64,000 bases of DNA from assembly GCA_001768235.1 (NCBI GenBank), contig MENK01000014.1, forward strand, positions 128,977-192,976, written 5' to 3'. The position numbers and the translations under genes are program-made. Below, in pieces: positions 31,820 through 42,096 of the stretch. A model generated the notes under the pieces. It was given only the letters and a program-made list of their open reading frames with translations, was not told the origin of the DNA and ran no database searches. Source of the stretch: Bacteroidetes bacterium GWB2_32_14. GTDB lineage: Bacteria; Bacteroidota; Bacteroidia; Bacteroidales; UBA12077. Positions within the stretch are counted from its first letter, which is position 1. Every line of letters begins with the position of its first letter.

Positions 31820-33196
31820 TTAATTCTTTTTAAACGAGTTTTTCCCATTCTGTCGATTATTCTCTTTCATTATTTTTCGTTCTTCTGCTTTTTGTTGTTT
31901 CAATTGCTCATTAAGTTTTTTTTGTTTTTCCCTTTCTTTTAACACAGGAATAAGTTCTAACCCTGAATATTTCATTTTTTCTTCTTCTTCAGGAATTGAT
32001 AAATAAACTTCTTCACTTTCCTGTATGCCTTGTTCTATAATTATATGATTTTCATTTGATACTCCGGGAATAATAATTTGCTTTTTATTCGATGTAGTAT
32101 AAACAAAGCTTAAACTGTCGTTTGTATGAATTGCTTCGAGCGGTAAAAAAACAACATCGGTAAACACTTCAGTAATTATCTGGTTGCTGGTAGTCATCGA
32201 TGGGCGTAAAATACTATCAGCCTGATCGACACTAACAAGCACTTCAAACACTTTGGCATCGGTATTTGGCAGTTGTTCTCCAATGTTTGCCACCTCGAGT
32301 ACTTTACCCGTGTATTTCTTTTCAGGAAAAGCATCTATTCCAATTCGAACATATTGCCCTGACTTTACTTTACTGATATCAATTTCGTTTACAAACGTTT
32401 TTGATAACATGCTCGATAAATCCGGTAAAGTAGCAATACTTAAATCCCAGGGATTAATCGTTGAACCTACCTTACGTTTCTCACCACTCCATTCTTTTTT
32501 ATAAATTACCATACCGGATGAAGGAGCAAAGATTGTAAACTTACTAATCACATTTTCGAGTTCAATAACTTTTCTGCGTGCTTTTTCAAGATTTATACTT
32601 GCTTCACGCATATCGGCCCTGGCTTGTTCTTTTTTTAAGGAATAGTTCTTTTCTGCCTGATCGAATGCTCTGTCTGATTTTTCCAAATCTATTTTTGCCT
32701 GTCGTATTGTTGCCGGGGGTTCGAACTGGCTCTGATCAAGCACGATTTGCTTTTCTTCTCTTTCGAATTTCAGGTTCACTAACTGATCGCGCAAATCTCG
32801 AAGTTGCATGGTTGTATCAAGCTGGATTTTTATAAATTGCGATTCGGCTTTTTCAAGTTCATCTTTTAAATCTTTTAAACTTATTGAAACTTCCGAGCGA
32901 TCCAGATCGCCAACATACTGGCCGGAATCAACCAATGTTCCTTCGGGAACCAAATCCTGTATTTTTATTTCACGAATACGCAATTCGCGACTATTTCCCA
33001 ATTCTGTTGGCCCGGTTATATCAATTGAACTTTTAGCCTGTAACTCACCTGTAGTAGTAACAAGAATCTCAAATTCGCCTTTCTGTGCTTTTACAGTGAG
33101 CTGATTATTGGGTTTTTCTTTCCCAAGCTTTACAATTACCATTACCAAGATAACTATAGCTACTATGGCTATAATGATGTAGTGTTTTCGGTTCAT
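31820..33196 (-). CDS. HlyD-family periplasmic adaptor (efflux RND/ABC membrane fusion protein)
   Basis: N-terminal TM, coiled-coil, lipoyl/barrel segments (APSSGMVIYKKEWSGEKRKVGSTINPW). Confidence 0.88.
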   Translation of the reverse strand: MNRKHYIIIAIVAIVILVMVIVKLGKEKPNNQLTVKAQKGEFEILVTTTGELQAKSSIDITGPTELGNSRELRIREIKIQDLVPEGTLVDSGQYVGDLDRSEVSISLKDLKDELEKAESQFIKIQLDTTMQLRDLRDQLVNLKFEREEKQIVLDQSQFEPPATIRQAKIDLEKSDRAFDQAEKNYSLKKEQARADMREASINLEKARRKVIELENVISKFTIFAPSSGMVIYKKEWSGEKRKVGSTINPWDLSIATLPDLSSMLSKTFVNEIDISKVKSGQYVRIGIDAFPEKKYTGKVLEVANIGEQLPNTDAKVFEVLVSVDQADSILRPSMTTSNQIITEVFTDVVFLPLEAIHTNDSLSFVYTTSNKKQIIIPGVSNENHIIIEQGIQESEEVYLSIPEEEEKMKYSGLELIPVLKEREKQKKLNEQLKQQKAEERKIMKENNRQNGKNSFKKN

Positions 33197-33209
33197 TATT
33201 ATTTGTTGT

Positions 33210-34595
33210 TTATATCATTTTTCTTATTTCGCTGATTATCTTTCCTGCAAGCTCATTGGCGCTGTTCATATCTTTACTTTCGGCATAAATCCGAATAATC
33301 GGTTCTGTATTTGATTTTCGCAGATGTACCCAGCCATGTTCAAATTCAATTTTTACCCCGTCAATATCAACAACCTGAAAATCACTAAACTTACTTTTTA
33401 CAGACTCTAAAATCTGGTCAACGTTTATTTGTGGAGTTAATTCAATTTTATTTTTCGAGATTACATATTCCGGATATTGTGCCCTGAGCTGCGAACATTT
33501 CTTGCCTGTTTTAGCCAGATGAGTTAAAAACAAAGCTATTCCGACCAAAGCATCGCGGCCATAATGTATTTCAGGATAAATAACGCCCCCGTTACCTTCA
33601 CCGCCAATCACCGCATTGTACTTTTTCATGCTTTCCACCACATTCACTTCGCCCACGGCTGAAGCAAAATAATTACCTCCATACGATTCTGTAACATTTC
33701 GTAATGCACGTGTAGATGACAGGTTGGAAACCGTATTCCCGGGTTTGTTTTTCAGTATGTAATCGGCCACTGCAACAAGTGTATATTCTTCTCCAAACAT
33801 GGTTCCATCTTCATTTACAATTGCTAATCGATCAACATCAGGATCAACAACAAAACCCAGGTGTGCTTTATTATTTTTAACCACCTTCGATATTTCGGTT
33901 AAATGTTCGGGTAATGGTTCCGGGTTGTGTGGAAATATTCCATTGGGTTCGCAGTACAATTCAATAACTTCCTGTACACCAAGGGCTTTTAATAAAGCTG
34001 GAATTGCTGTTCCTCCCACAGAATTTACAGCATCCACGGCAATCCTGAATCGGGCTTCTTTAATTGCATTTACATCTACTAATGGCAAATCCAGTATTTG
34101 TTGAATATGAATACCGAGGTAATTGGTTTTTATTTCAACCTTGCCCAATTCATCCACGCCGGAAAAGTTAAAATTCTCTTTTTCTGCAATATCAAGTATC
34201 TGTTCTCCATCGGCAGCTGAAAGAAACTCTCCTTTATAATTAAGTAACTTTAAGGCATTCCATTGCTTCGGGTTATGACTGGCAGTCAGAATAATTCCCC
34301 CATGTGCTTTCTCGTTGGTAACTGCTATTTCTGTTGTGGGAGTTGTGGCAAGGCCAATATCTATTACATCAATACCCATACCCATGAGTGTTCCAACAAC
34401 AACATGATTTACCATTTCTCCAGAAATACGGGCATCACGGCCTACAACTACTTTTCTTTTTTTATCTTTTGTATTATTTATTATCCACTGTGCATACGCC
34501 GATACAAATTTCACGGTATCGAGCGGGCTTAACCCGTCGCCGGCTTTTCCGCCAATAGTTCCACGAATACCCGAGATTGATTTTATTAATGTCAT
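33210..34595 (-). CDS. glmM: Phosphoglucosamine mutase / phosphohexomutase
   Basis: SISGIRGTIGG, catalytic TASHNPKQWNALKLL, metal site DPDVDRLAIV, GEGNGGVIYPEIHYGRDA. Confidence 0.9.
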   Translation of the reverse strand: MTLIKSISGIRGTIGGKAGDGLSPLDTVKFVSAYAQWIINNTKDKKRKVVVGRDARISGEMVNHVVVGTLMGMGIDVIDIGLATTPTTEIAVTNEKAHGGIILTASHNPKQWNALKLLNYKGEFLSAADGEQILDIAEKENFNFSGVDELGKVEIKTNYLGIHIQQILDLPLVDVNAIKEARFRIAVDAVNSVGGTAIPALLKALGVQEVIELYCEPNGIFPHNPEPLPEHLTEISKVVKNNKAHLGFVVDPDVDRLAIVNEDGTMFGEEYTLVAVADYILKNKPGNTVSNLSSTRALRNVTESYGGNYFASAVGEVNVVESMKKYNAVIGGEGNGGVIYPEIHYGRDALVGIALFLTHLAKTGKKCSQLRAQYPEYVISKNKIELTPQINVDQILESVKSKFSDFQVVDIDGVKIEFEHGWVHLRKSNTEPIIRIYAESKDMNSANELAGKIISEIRKMI

Positions 34596-34785
34596 ATTTT
34601 AGATGTTTTTTATTTGACGATTTATGAAAAATCGACTAAAGATACTGATTTCATATTATATGAATAATATTTTATGAAAACTTTAACACTTGCCGGGTGT
34701 TTATTCTAAAAAAATTATCGGTATTTGAAACTTTATGCTGAAATTAAAACCATTCTGTACGAATGAATTATGGGAAATAAATTGT

Positions 34786-34793
34786 TACCTTTG
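34786..34793 (+). promoter_or_regulatory. Bacteroidota -7 element TACCTTTG
   Basis: Exact TAnnTTTG 38 bp upstream of ATG 34831; a clear -33 element was not found. Confidence 0.5.
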
Positions 34794-34830
34794 CAAAAAT
34801 TTAAAAAGGATTAATACCAGAGCAAACGAC

Positions 34831-35673
34831 ATGAACAAGCAATATCATAAACCTGAACGAAGAAATCAGAAACCAACGGGGAAGCCGGAAAGAGCGGGTA
34901 TAAAAAACTCAACATTCAACAAGGATAAAGGAAAAGAGAAACCTAAAAACTTTGACGAACCAAGCCGTTTAAATAAATACATTGCTAATTCAGGCGTTTG
35001 TTCTCGTCGTGAAGCAGACGAGCTAATCGAAGCAGGATTTATAACTGTAAATGGCGAAGTAGTTACCGAGCTTGGAGCTAAAGTTATGCCCAAAGACGTT
35101 GTACGTTATAAAGGGAAGCTTCTGAGCAATGAAAAGAAAGTCTATATCCTTTTAAATAAACCCAAAGATTTTATTACAACTGTTCGCGACCGCCATGCCG
35201 AGAAAACAGTACTTGATTTAGTAAAAAACGCATGTGAAGAACGTGTTTACCCGGTTGGGCGGCTCGATAAAAATACTACCGGTGTTTTACTTTTGACAAA
35301 CGACGGCGAATTAACGAAACAATTAACTCACCCGAGCTATATTAAAAAGAAAATCTACCATGTATTTCTTGATAAACCAGTTACTAAAGCAGATATGATA
35401 AGCATAGTGGAGGGCATCCAGGTTGATGAAGACTTTGTTACCGCCGACGCTATAAGCTATGTCGAGGAAAATGATAAATCGCAGGTTGGCATTGAGATTC
35501 ATACAGGACAGAACCGAATTGTACGACGTATTTTCGAATCGCTGGGTTATAAAATACTAAAACTCGACCGTGTATATTTTGCAGGATTAACCAAGAAAAA
35601 CCTGCCCCGTGGCAAATGGAGATTTCTTACACCACAGGAAGTTGCCCAGTTAAAAATGAAATCGTTTAAATAA
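34831..35673 (+). CDS. rRNA pseudouridine synthase (RluB/RsuA type) with S4 domain
   Basis: S4 domain RLNKYIANSGVCSRREADELIEAGFITVNG, catalytic VGRLDKNTTGVLLLTNDGEL. ORF track start 34735 is probably too far upstream. Confidence 0.9.
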   Translation: MNKQYHKPERRNQKPTGKPERAGIKNSTFNKDKGKEKPKNFDEPSRLNKYIANSGVCSRREADELIEAGFITVNGEVVTELGAKVMPKDVVRYKGKLLSNEKKVYILLNKPKDFITTVRDRHAEKTVLDLVKNACEERVYPVGRLDKNTTGVLLLTNDGELTKQLTHPSYIKKKIYHVFLDKPVTKADMISIVEGIQVDEDFVTADAISYVEENDKSQVGIEIHTGQNRIVRRIFESLGYKILKLDRVYFAGLTKKNLPRGKWRFLTPQEVAQLKMKSFK

Positions 35674-38087
35674 TGCGTTCATTTGGATTATCTTTATTCC
35701 TGCTGCTTATTTCATATATAGCTGGTGGGCAAAATTATATCCTGTCGGGTAAAATTCACGATCAAAAAACCAAAGAGAACTTACCTTTTGTACATATCTG
35801 TTATGGCGAAAACGGGCTCGGTACAGCAACAAATATTGATGGATATTTCGAGATAAAATCAGAAAAACCAATTTCCCGGATTATTGTTAGTTATCTCGGT
35901 TATTCGACTGATACAATCAGGATAAACGAAACCTATACTCAAAAAGAAATACACGTTGAACTTGTTCCAACTTCGTTCAATATTGAAGAGGCAATAATAC
36001 TTCCGGGAACAAACCCCGCACATCGTATCATAAACAAAGTAATTGAAAACAGGGATAAAAAAAATCCCGAGAAAATGCAATCGTTTTCGTACAAATCGTA
36101 CAATAAAATGCATTTTACTGCCCGGAAAGATACATCGAAAATGCCCGATTCACTTGTTGCTGCAACATACAAGATTGATCGCAAACTCGAACAACAACAT
36201 ATACTCATACTGGAAACGGTTAATGAAAAAGAGTTTATTTATCCCGATAAAAAAAATGAACGAATAGTTGCAAGTAAAGTCTCGGGGTTCAGCGACCCCA
36301 TAATTTCTTTAATTGCATCTCAAATACAGTCGTTTTCGTTTTACAACGATTATTTTTCCATATTCGATAAAATGTACATTAACCCGATTAGTAACGGAAG
36401 TACAAACCGGTATTTTTTCTTACTCGAAGATACCATGTACACTGCACAAGGTGATACTGTTTTCATTATCTCTTACTGTCCCAAGAAAGATAAAATATTC
36501 GACGGATTAAAAGGTTTTTTACATATCAACACCAATGGTTACGCCATTCAGTCTGTGGTTGCCAAGCCACTCGAAAAGGACAACGGCATGATGGTAAGCA
36601 TTAAACAAAACTATGAATTTGTAAATAACCAACAATGGTTCCCGAAAGAATTACATACTGAAATTATTTTCGATAATGTTCTGAAAGCATCGCAGAATAT
36701 AACATACCAGATGGTTGCTGTCGGGAGATCATATGTCACGGATATTAATCTGAATCCATCGCTAAATTCAAAAGATTTCTCGCAGGTGGAAATAAAAATT
36801 CTTCCTGATGCGAATCAAAAACCTGATGCATACTGGAATGAGAACCGTACAGAGCCCTTGTACAAAAAAGACTCCCTGACCTATGTTCGTGTTGACAGTA
36901 TCTCGAAAGCAAAAAATCTAGATACAAAACTTTCTGGTTACGAAGCCATTGTAAATGGTTCTATACCCTATGGATTTATTAATTTCCCTATTAATAAAAT
37001 TATTGATTATAATCTGTACGAGGGTTGGCGGCTTGGATTTGGATTCATGACAAACTATAAGTTATCGGCTGTTTTTGAGCTGGGAGGTTATTTTGGATAT
37101 GGATTTAACGATAAAGCATTCAAATATGGAGGCGATCTTATTTTAAATATCCATAAAAATTCCGAGAGTAAACTACATTTCTCTTACTCTTACGATGTTA
37201 CAGAAAAAGCAGGCTATCATTTTTTTGAAAGATTAGACCTTACAACGACCGAATTATACAGAAAATACATCATATCCAACATGGATAAGATTGAGAAACA
37301 GGAATTTTCTTATTCATTCAGGGCTTTTAAATACCTGAACACAAACCTTTATCTCAGTAACGAAATTATCGAAAGTACCGATGGATATACCTATGAAACG
37401 ACCATTGACAATGCCACAAATCGTTTTTCTTTTACCGAAATAGGTATTCAGCTCAAGTACGCATACAATGAAAAATTTATGCAAACCCCAAAATTTAGCT
37501 ATTCTTTGGGCACTGATTATCCTGTTTTCTATGGGAACCTGGTAAAAGGAATAAGTTTTTATACCGGCGAGTTCGAATATTCAAAATATGAATTAAAAAT
37601 TATGCAAACCTTCAGAACAAAAGCATTAGGAAAAACAAAACTTACTTTTGTCGGAGGATTTATAGATGGGGATGTGCCTCTTTCCAAACTATACACAGGG
37701 CATGCAAATTACTATTCTTTCGATCCGGATGCCGAAAACAGTTTTGCAACCATGCGCATGAATGAATTTTATAACGATCGTTTCATATCTCTATTCTTCA
37801 GACAGGAAGTCGGAAGCTTATTTAAGATAAAAAGTTTTTCACCCAAGTTCGTACTGGCAAGTAATTTTGGAATAGGAGAAATCAATTACAATCCCAAACA
37901 TCATTCGGTTGAACCAATACAATCGACAAACAAAGGTTTTTACGAAAGCGGTGTGCTGGTAAATAATATCTTGAAACAACAATTTATAGGTATCGGGTTA
38001 GGCGTATATTACCGTTATGGCCCATACACTTTTATGAAAACCGCCGATAATTTTGCGTATAAATTTACATGTACAATCAACCTGTAA
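35673..38087 (+). CDS. DUF5686 outer-membrane protein with carboxypeptidase-regulatory-like N-terminal domain
   Basis: SGKIHDQKTKENLPFVHICYGENGLGTATNIDGYFEIK; long beta-barrel-like C-terminus; start overlaps previous stop (TAATG). Confidence 0.85.
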   Translation: MRSFGLSLFLLLISYIAGGQNYILSGKIHDQKTKENLPFVHICYGENGLGTATNIDGYFEIKSEKPISRIIVSYLGYSTDTIRINETYTQKEIHVELVPTSFNIEEAIILPGTNPAHRIINKVIENRDKKNPEKMQSFSYKSYNKMHFTARKDTSKMPDSLVAATYKIDRKLEQQHILILETVNEKEFIYPDKKNERIVASKVSGFSDPIISLIASQIQSFSFYNDYFSIFDKMYINPISNGSTNRYFFLLEDTMYTAQGDTVFIISYCPKKDKIFDGLKGFLHINTNGYAIQSVVAKPLEKDNGMMVSIKQNYEFVNNQQWFPKELHTEIIFDNVLKASQNITYQMVAVGRSYVTDINLNPSLNSKDFSQVEIKILPDANQKPDAYWNENRTEPLYKKDSLTYVRVDSISKAKNLDTKLSGYEAIVNGSIPYGFINFPINKIIDYNLYEGWRLGFGFMTNYKLSAVFELGGYFGYGFNDKAFKYGGDLILNIHKNSESKLHFSYSYDVTEKAGYHFFERLDLTTTELYRKYIISNMDKIEKQEFSYSFRAFKYLNTNLYLSNEIIESTDGYTYETTIDNATNRFSFTEIGIQLKYAYNEKFMQTPKFSYSLGTDYPVFYGNLVKGISFYTGEFEYSKYELKIMQTFRTKALGKTKLTFVGGFIDGDVPLSKLYTGHANYYSFDPDAENSFATMRMNEFYNDRFISLFFRQEVGSLFKIKSFSPKFVLASNFGIGEINYNPKHHSVEPIQSTNKGFYESGVLVNNILKQQFIGIGLGVYYRYGPYTFMKTADNFAYKFTCTINL

Positions 38088-38272
38088 ACACATAATCTAC
38101 AGTCAGGCAGTGCATTATTTAAATTGATTGGTTATTGTAGTTTACAACCTGCGAATACAGTTTGGTACAGGCCAAACAAACATTTTTTACTTCTTTTTAC
38201 TCAGAATCTTCGATAAAACAATCTCGATAATATGAATTGGCTTAAAAAATAAATTTCAAAAAATATTTTTTT

Positions 38273-38288
38273 GTTAGATTATACTAAC
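38273..38288. promoter_or_regulatory. Putative MarR operator O1 GTTAG-ATTATA-CTAAC
   Basis: Perfect 5-bp inverted repeat with 6-bp spacer, located between TTG and TATATTTG promoter-like elements upstream of marR. Confidence 0.6.
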
Positions 38289-38296
38289 TATATTTG
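38289..38296 (+). promoter_or_regulatory. Bacteroidota -7 element TATATTTG of marR
   Basis: Exact TAnnTTTG 5 bp before ATG 38301. Confidence 0.55.
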
Positions 38297-38300
38297 CCTT

Positions 38301-38717
38301 ATGGAAAATTTAATACCGGTTATTTCAAAGCTTTCTCAGTTTATTAGCCAGATGGAAGAATCTGCAAAAGAACAATTTAACCTGTCTTCCCTTACTTTTT
38401 CACAAATGCATTACCTTGAAACAATTAATCTTCTTATCAATCCAAATATTACCGAGCTGGCTGCAGCTATGAAACTTTCAAAGCCAACAGTAAAAGTTGG
38501 AATAGACAAGCTTATCGAAAGAGATTATGTGTTTAAAGTACAATCAGACGAAGACAGGCGAAGCGCACACATACACCTTACCGAAAAAGGAAAACTGATA
38601 AACCTGATGCACGATTATGCCCATAAACGAATAGCCGAATCAATTACCAAGAAGCTTGATGACAATGAACAAAAAATACTGATTAAATTATTAAATACCG
38701 TTTTTCCGGAAAAATAA
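38301..38717 (+). CDS. MarR family transcriptional regulator
   Basis: Winged-helix pattern NPNITELAAAMKLSKPTVKVGIDKLIERDYVFKVQSDEDRRSAHIHLTEKG; ATG 38301 preferred over the TTG at 38271 in the ORF track. Confidence 0.88.
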   Translation: MENLIPVISKLSQFISQMEESAKEQFNLSSLTFSQMHYLETINLLINPNITELAAAMKLSKPTVKVGIDKLIERDYVFKVQSDEDRRSAHIHLTEKGKLINLMHDYAHKRIAESITKKLDDNEQKILIKLLNTVFPEK

Positions 38718-38730
38718 TAACAAACCATAT

Positions 38731-38748
38731 CGTTAGCATTTACTAACG
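38731..38748. promoter_or_regulatory. Putative MarR operator O2 CGTTAG-CATTTA-CTAACG
   Basis: Perfect inverted repeat with the same half-sites and same 6-bp spacing as 38273-38288; lies upstream of the P-type ATPase. Confidence 0.65.
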
Positions 38749-38766
38749 ATAACAAACCTGAATTTG

Positions 38767-41319
38767 ATGGAACCTTTTTTAAAATCCGAGAATTATACAG
38801 GGCTTACTGAAGGCCAGGTGTATCAAAAACTCATTTCTGAAGGATATAATGAATTGCCCTCATCTAAACCCAGGGGAATTCTCCAAATAGGACTTGGTGT
38901 GATAAAAGAACCCATGTTCCTGTTATTGGTAGCCTGTGGCACTTTATATCTCATCCTGGGTGATATCCAGGAAGGATTAATGCTTCTGGGGTTCGTATTT
39001 GTAATCATGGGTATTGAGTTTTATCAGGAGAAAAAAACAGAAAAGGCTCTGGATGCATTGAAAGACCTTGCAAGTCCCAGAGCTTTGGTTATTCGGGATG
39101 GAATAACTAAAAGAATTGCCGGGAAAGAAGTTGTTACAGATGATATTGTTATTTTACAGGAAGGCGACAGAGTTCCGGCAGATGCAATAGTTCTGAATTG
39201 CAATAACTTATTAGCCGACGAATCATTATTAACAGGAGAATCGGTACCTGTTAGAAAAAGAGAATGGAAAGAAGGAGATAAAACTTTTATTCCCGGGGGC
39301 GATGACATTCCGGTTGTTTATTCAGGTTCAATGATTGTTCAGGGTAATGGAATAGTTAAGGTTATTGCAACAGCAACAAACACTGAAATTGGAAAAATCG
39401 GCAAAGCACTAGAATCAGTAAAAGAAGAACCTACCCGATTAAAAAGAGAGATGGGTGTCTTGGTCAGGCGTCTTGCCATAATTGGTATTACATTATGTAT
39501 CCTGGTTATTGGTATTTATACATTAACCAGGGGTGATTTATTAAAAGGGTTTCTTGCGGGTATTACCCTTGCAATGGCCATGTTGCCTGAAGAATTCCCT
39601 GTAGTCTTAACCGTTTTCCTTGCCCTTGGCGCATGGCGGATATCAAAAAAGAACGTTTTAACCAGAAACCCGGCTGCAATTGAAACACTTGGTTCGGCTA
39701 CTGTTCTCTGTACTGATAAAACAGGGACATTAACCCAAAATAAAATGACTGTTACACGTCTTTATAACGGGGCAATTTTTCATAAAATAATATCCGGGAA
39801 CATCTTGCCTGAACCATTTCACCAAGTCATTGAATACGGGATTTTATCGAGCCAGGCAAATGCCTACGACCCAATGGAAAGAGCGATAATTAATATTGGG
39901 AACCAATTCCTGCAAGATACCGAGCACATTCATACAGATTGGGTAATGGAAAAAGAATATCCATTATCAAAAGAATTACTGGCAATGTCGCGGGTGTTTT
40001 CAAATACGGGAACAAATGAACGGGTAATAGCAGCGAAAGGTGCACCTGAAGCTATCTTCGACTTGTGCCACCTGAATAACAATACAATAGCAAATTTTGA
40101 AAAAGCTGTAGCTGAAATGGCATCATCAGGGTTAAGAGTACTGGGAGTTGCCAGGGCTAAATTAATCCCTGAAGAACTGCCGTCCATTCAACATGATTTT
40201 GATTTTGAATTTATTGGTTTAATCGGCTTGTCAGACCCTATTCGGGAAAATGTTCCGGCTGCAGTAAAAGAATGTTATAAAGCGGGTATAAGGGTTATAA
40301 TGATTACCGGAGACTATCCTGTAACTGCAACCAATATAGGCAAAGATATTGGAATTAAAAATTACGAGCTTTGTATAACAGGCCCTGAATTACAGGATAT
40401 GACCGAAGAAGTTCTTTGTGAACGTATTAAAACGGCGAATATTTTTGCCCGTGTTGTTCCTGAACAAAAACTTAAAATCGTGAATGCCCTTAAACGGAAT
40501 AATGAAATTGTTGCAATGACCGGCGACGGGGTTAATGATGCTCCTGCACTAAAAGCTTCAAATATAGGAATTGCCATGGGAGAAAAAGGTACCGATGTAG
40601 CCCGGGAAGCATCGTCGCTGGTTTTAATGGACGATAATTTTGCTTCCATTGTCGGAGCCGTAAAAATGGGACGAAAAATATTTGATAACCTTCAAAAAGC
40701 TTTAGCATATATTTTTGCTATCCATGTTCCTATTGCAGGCTTATCTCTAATTCCGGTATTTTTTGCAGATTTACCCCTCATCCTGTGGCCGATACATATT
40801 GTTTTCCTGGAACTAATTATAGATCCTGCCTGTTCTATCATTTTTGAAGCAGAAATTGAGGAAAAAAATGTGATGTCGAGGCCCCCGAAAAATATTGAAG
40901 AACCATTCTTTGGTGCCAAAAAAATAATATTAAGCTGTATTCAGGGAGTTGGAATCTTAATTATTAGTTTACTGGTATATTTTATCAGCATCAAAATGGG
41001 ATATTCCGAAAAAAGTGTAAGAACGCTTACATTTGTTACTTTAATAATCTCAAATATTGCCGTTATTCTTTCAAACCGTTCATGGTCAACAAATATATTT
41101 AAAATCATCGTTACTCCGAACAAAGCCGTTAAGTGGGTAATTGGCGGGGCTGTAATTTTTCTTATCCTGATTCTGAATATACCGTTTTTATTAGACTTGT
41201 TCCTGTTTGAGAAAATTGGCATCCCGGAAATATTAATATGTACATTTGCCGGGTTTTTCAGCATCTTATGGTTTGAGTTCTATAAAAAAATGAGACAGGC
41301 TAAAAAAGCAATCATTTAA
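38767..41319 (+). CDS. P-type cation-transporting ATPase (Ca2+-ATPase-like)
   Basis: LLTGESVPV, phosphorylation site CTDKTGTLTQNKMT, MTGDGVNDAPALKASNIGIAMG, MLPEEFPVVLTVFLALGAWRISKKNVLTRN. Confidence 0.95.
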   Translation: MEPFLKSENYTGLTEGQVYQKLISEGYNELPSSKPRGILQIGLGVIKEPMFLLLVACGTLYLILGDIQEGLMLLGFVFVIMGIEFYQEKKTEKALDALKDLASPRALVIRDGITKRIAGKEVVTDDIVILQEGDRVPADAIVLNCNNLLADESLLTGESVPVRKREWKEGDKTFIPGGDDIPVVYSGSMIVQGNGIVKVIATATNTEIGKIGKALESVKEEPTRLKREMGVLVRRLAIIGITLCILVIGIYTLTRGDLLKGFLAGITLAMAMLPEEFPVVLTVFLALGAWRISKKNVLTRNPAAIETLGSATVLCTDKTGTLTQNKMTVTRLYNGAIFHKIISGNILPEPFHQVIEYGILSSQANAYDPMERAIINIGNQFLQDTEHIHTDWVMEKEYPLSKELLAMSRVFSNTGTNERVIAAKGAPEAIFDLCHLNNNTIANFEKAVAEMASSGLRVLGVARAKLIPEELPSIQHDFDFEFIGLIGLSDPIRENVPAAVKECYKAGIRVIMITGDYPVTATNIGKDIGIKNYELCITGPELQDMTEEVLCERIKTANIFARVVPEQKLKIVNALKRNNEIVAMTGDGVNDAPALKASNIGIAMGEKGTDVAREASSLVLMDDNFASIVGAVKMGRKIFDNLQKALAYIFAIHVPIAGLSLIPVFFADLPLILWPIHIVFLELIIDPACSIIFEAEIEEKNVMSRPPKNIEEPFFGAKKIILSCIQGVGILIISLLVYFISIKMGYSEKSVRTLTFVTLIISNIAVILSNRSWSTNIFKIIVTPNKAVKWVIGGAVIFLILILNIPFLLDLFLFEKIGIPEILICTFAGFFSILWFEFYKKMRQAKKAII

Positions 41320-41397
41320 TTTTAATTAAAAAACAATATCACAAAATAAAACCAAGATTAGAAGAAACAAAATAGGTTTATAACACGAACTAAAACT

Positions 41398-42036
41398 ATG
41401 AAAAATCAAGCAGACAAAGAAAGGAAATTTTGGAATTCATTTGCCGGGAAATACGATAAGTTTATAAGTAAAGCATTAGGCTCAACCTACGAGAGTTTAT
41501 ATAAAAACCTTATCGGAGATGTTCAAAATACAGATAACGTTTTGGAAATTGGAACCGGAACAGGCCTTATTGCCTTCCGGATTTCCGAATATGTAAAAAA
41601 TATAACCGCACTTGACTATTCCCCTGAAATGATACAAATTGCTAAAAAGAAACAAACAGGTAAGCAAAATACCACTATTCATTTTGAAACAGGCGATTGT
41701 TACAATCTTAATTTTAACGAAAAAACCTTTGACCTGGTAATTGCTTCGAATATAATGCACCTTTTAACCGAGCCTGAAAAAGCATTATCAGAAATTAAAC
41801 GGGTAATGAAATTAAACGGCAGGGTAATTCTTCCAACTTTTTGTCATGGCGATACAACAATCAGTCGTTTTTTATCAGGCATCTTTGGGTTATTTGGATT
41901 CCGGGCTTATAACAAATGGAGTACAGGAAATTTTAAAAAATTTATTGAAAATAACGGGTTTAAAATTATCAGGAGTGAAGCAATCAGGAGTAAAATCCCG
42001 CTGATGTATATAATAGCAGAAAAACATCCGGTTTAG
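41398..42036 (+). CDS. Class I SAM-dependent methyltransferase
   Basis: VLEIGTGTGLIAFRISEYVKNITALDYSPEMI. Confidence 0.88.
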   Translation: MKNQADKERKFWNSFAGKYDKFISKALGSTYESLYKNLIGDVQNTDNVLEIGTGTGLIAFRISEYVKNITALDYSPEMIQIAKKKQTGKQNTTIHFETGDCYNLNFNEKTFDLVIASNIMHLLTEPEKALSEIKRVMKLNGRVILPTFCHGDTTISRFLSGIFGLFGFRAYNKWSTGNFKKFIENNGFKIIRSEAIRSKIPLMYIIAEKHPV

Positions 42037-42096
42037 TATATAGCAAGTGAAAAACACGGATAACAAGCCGGCTTTTGTAACTGCCTTTTTAAAAAT

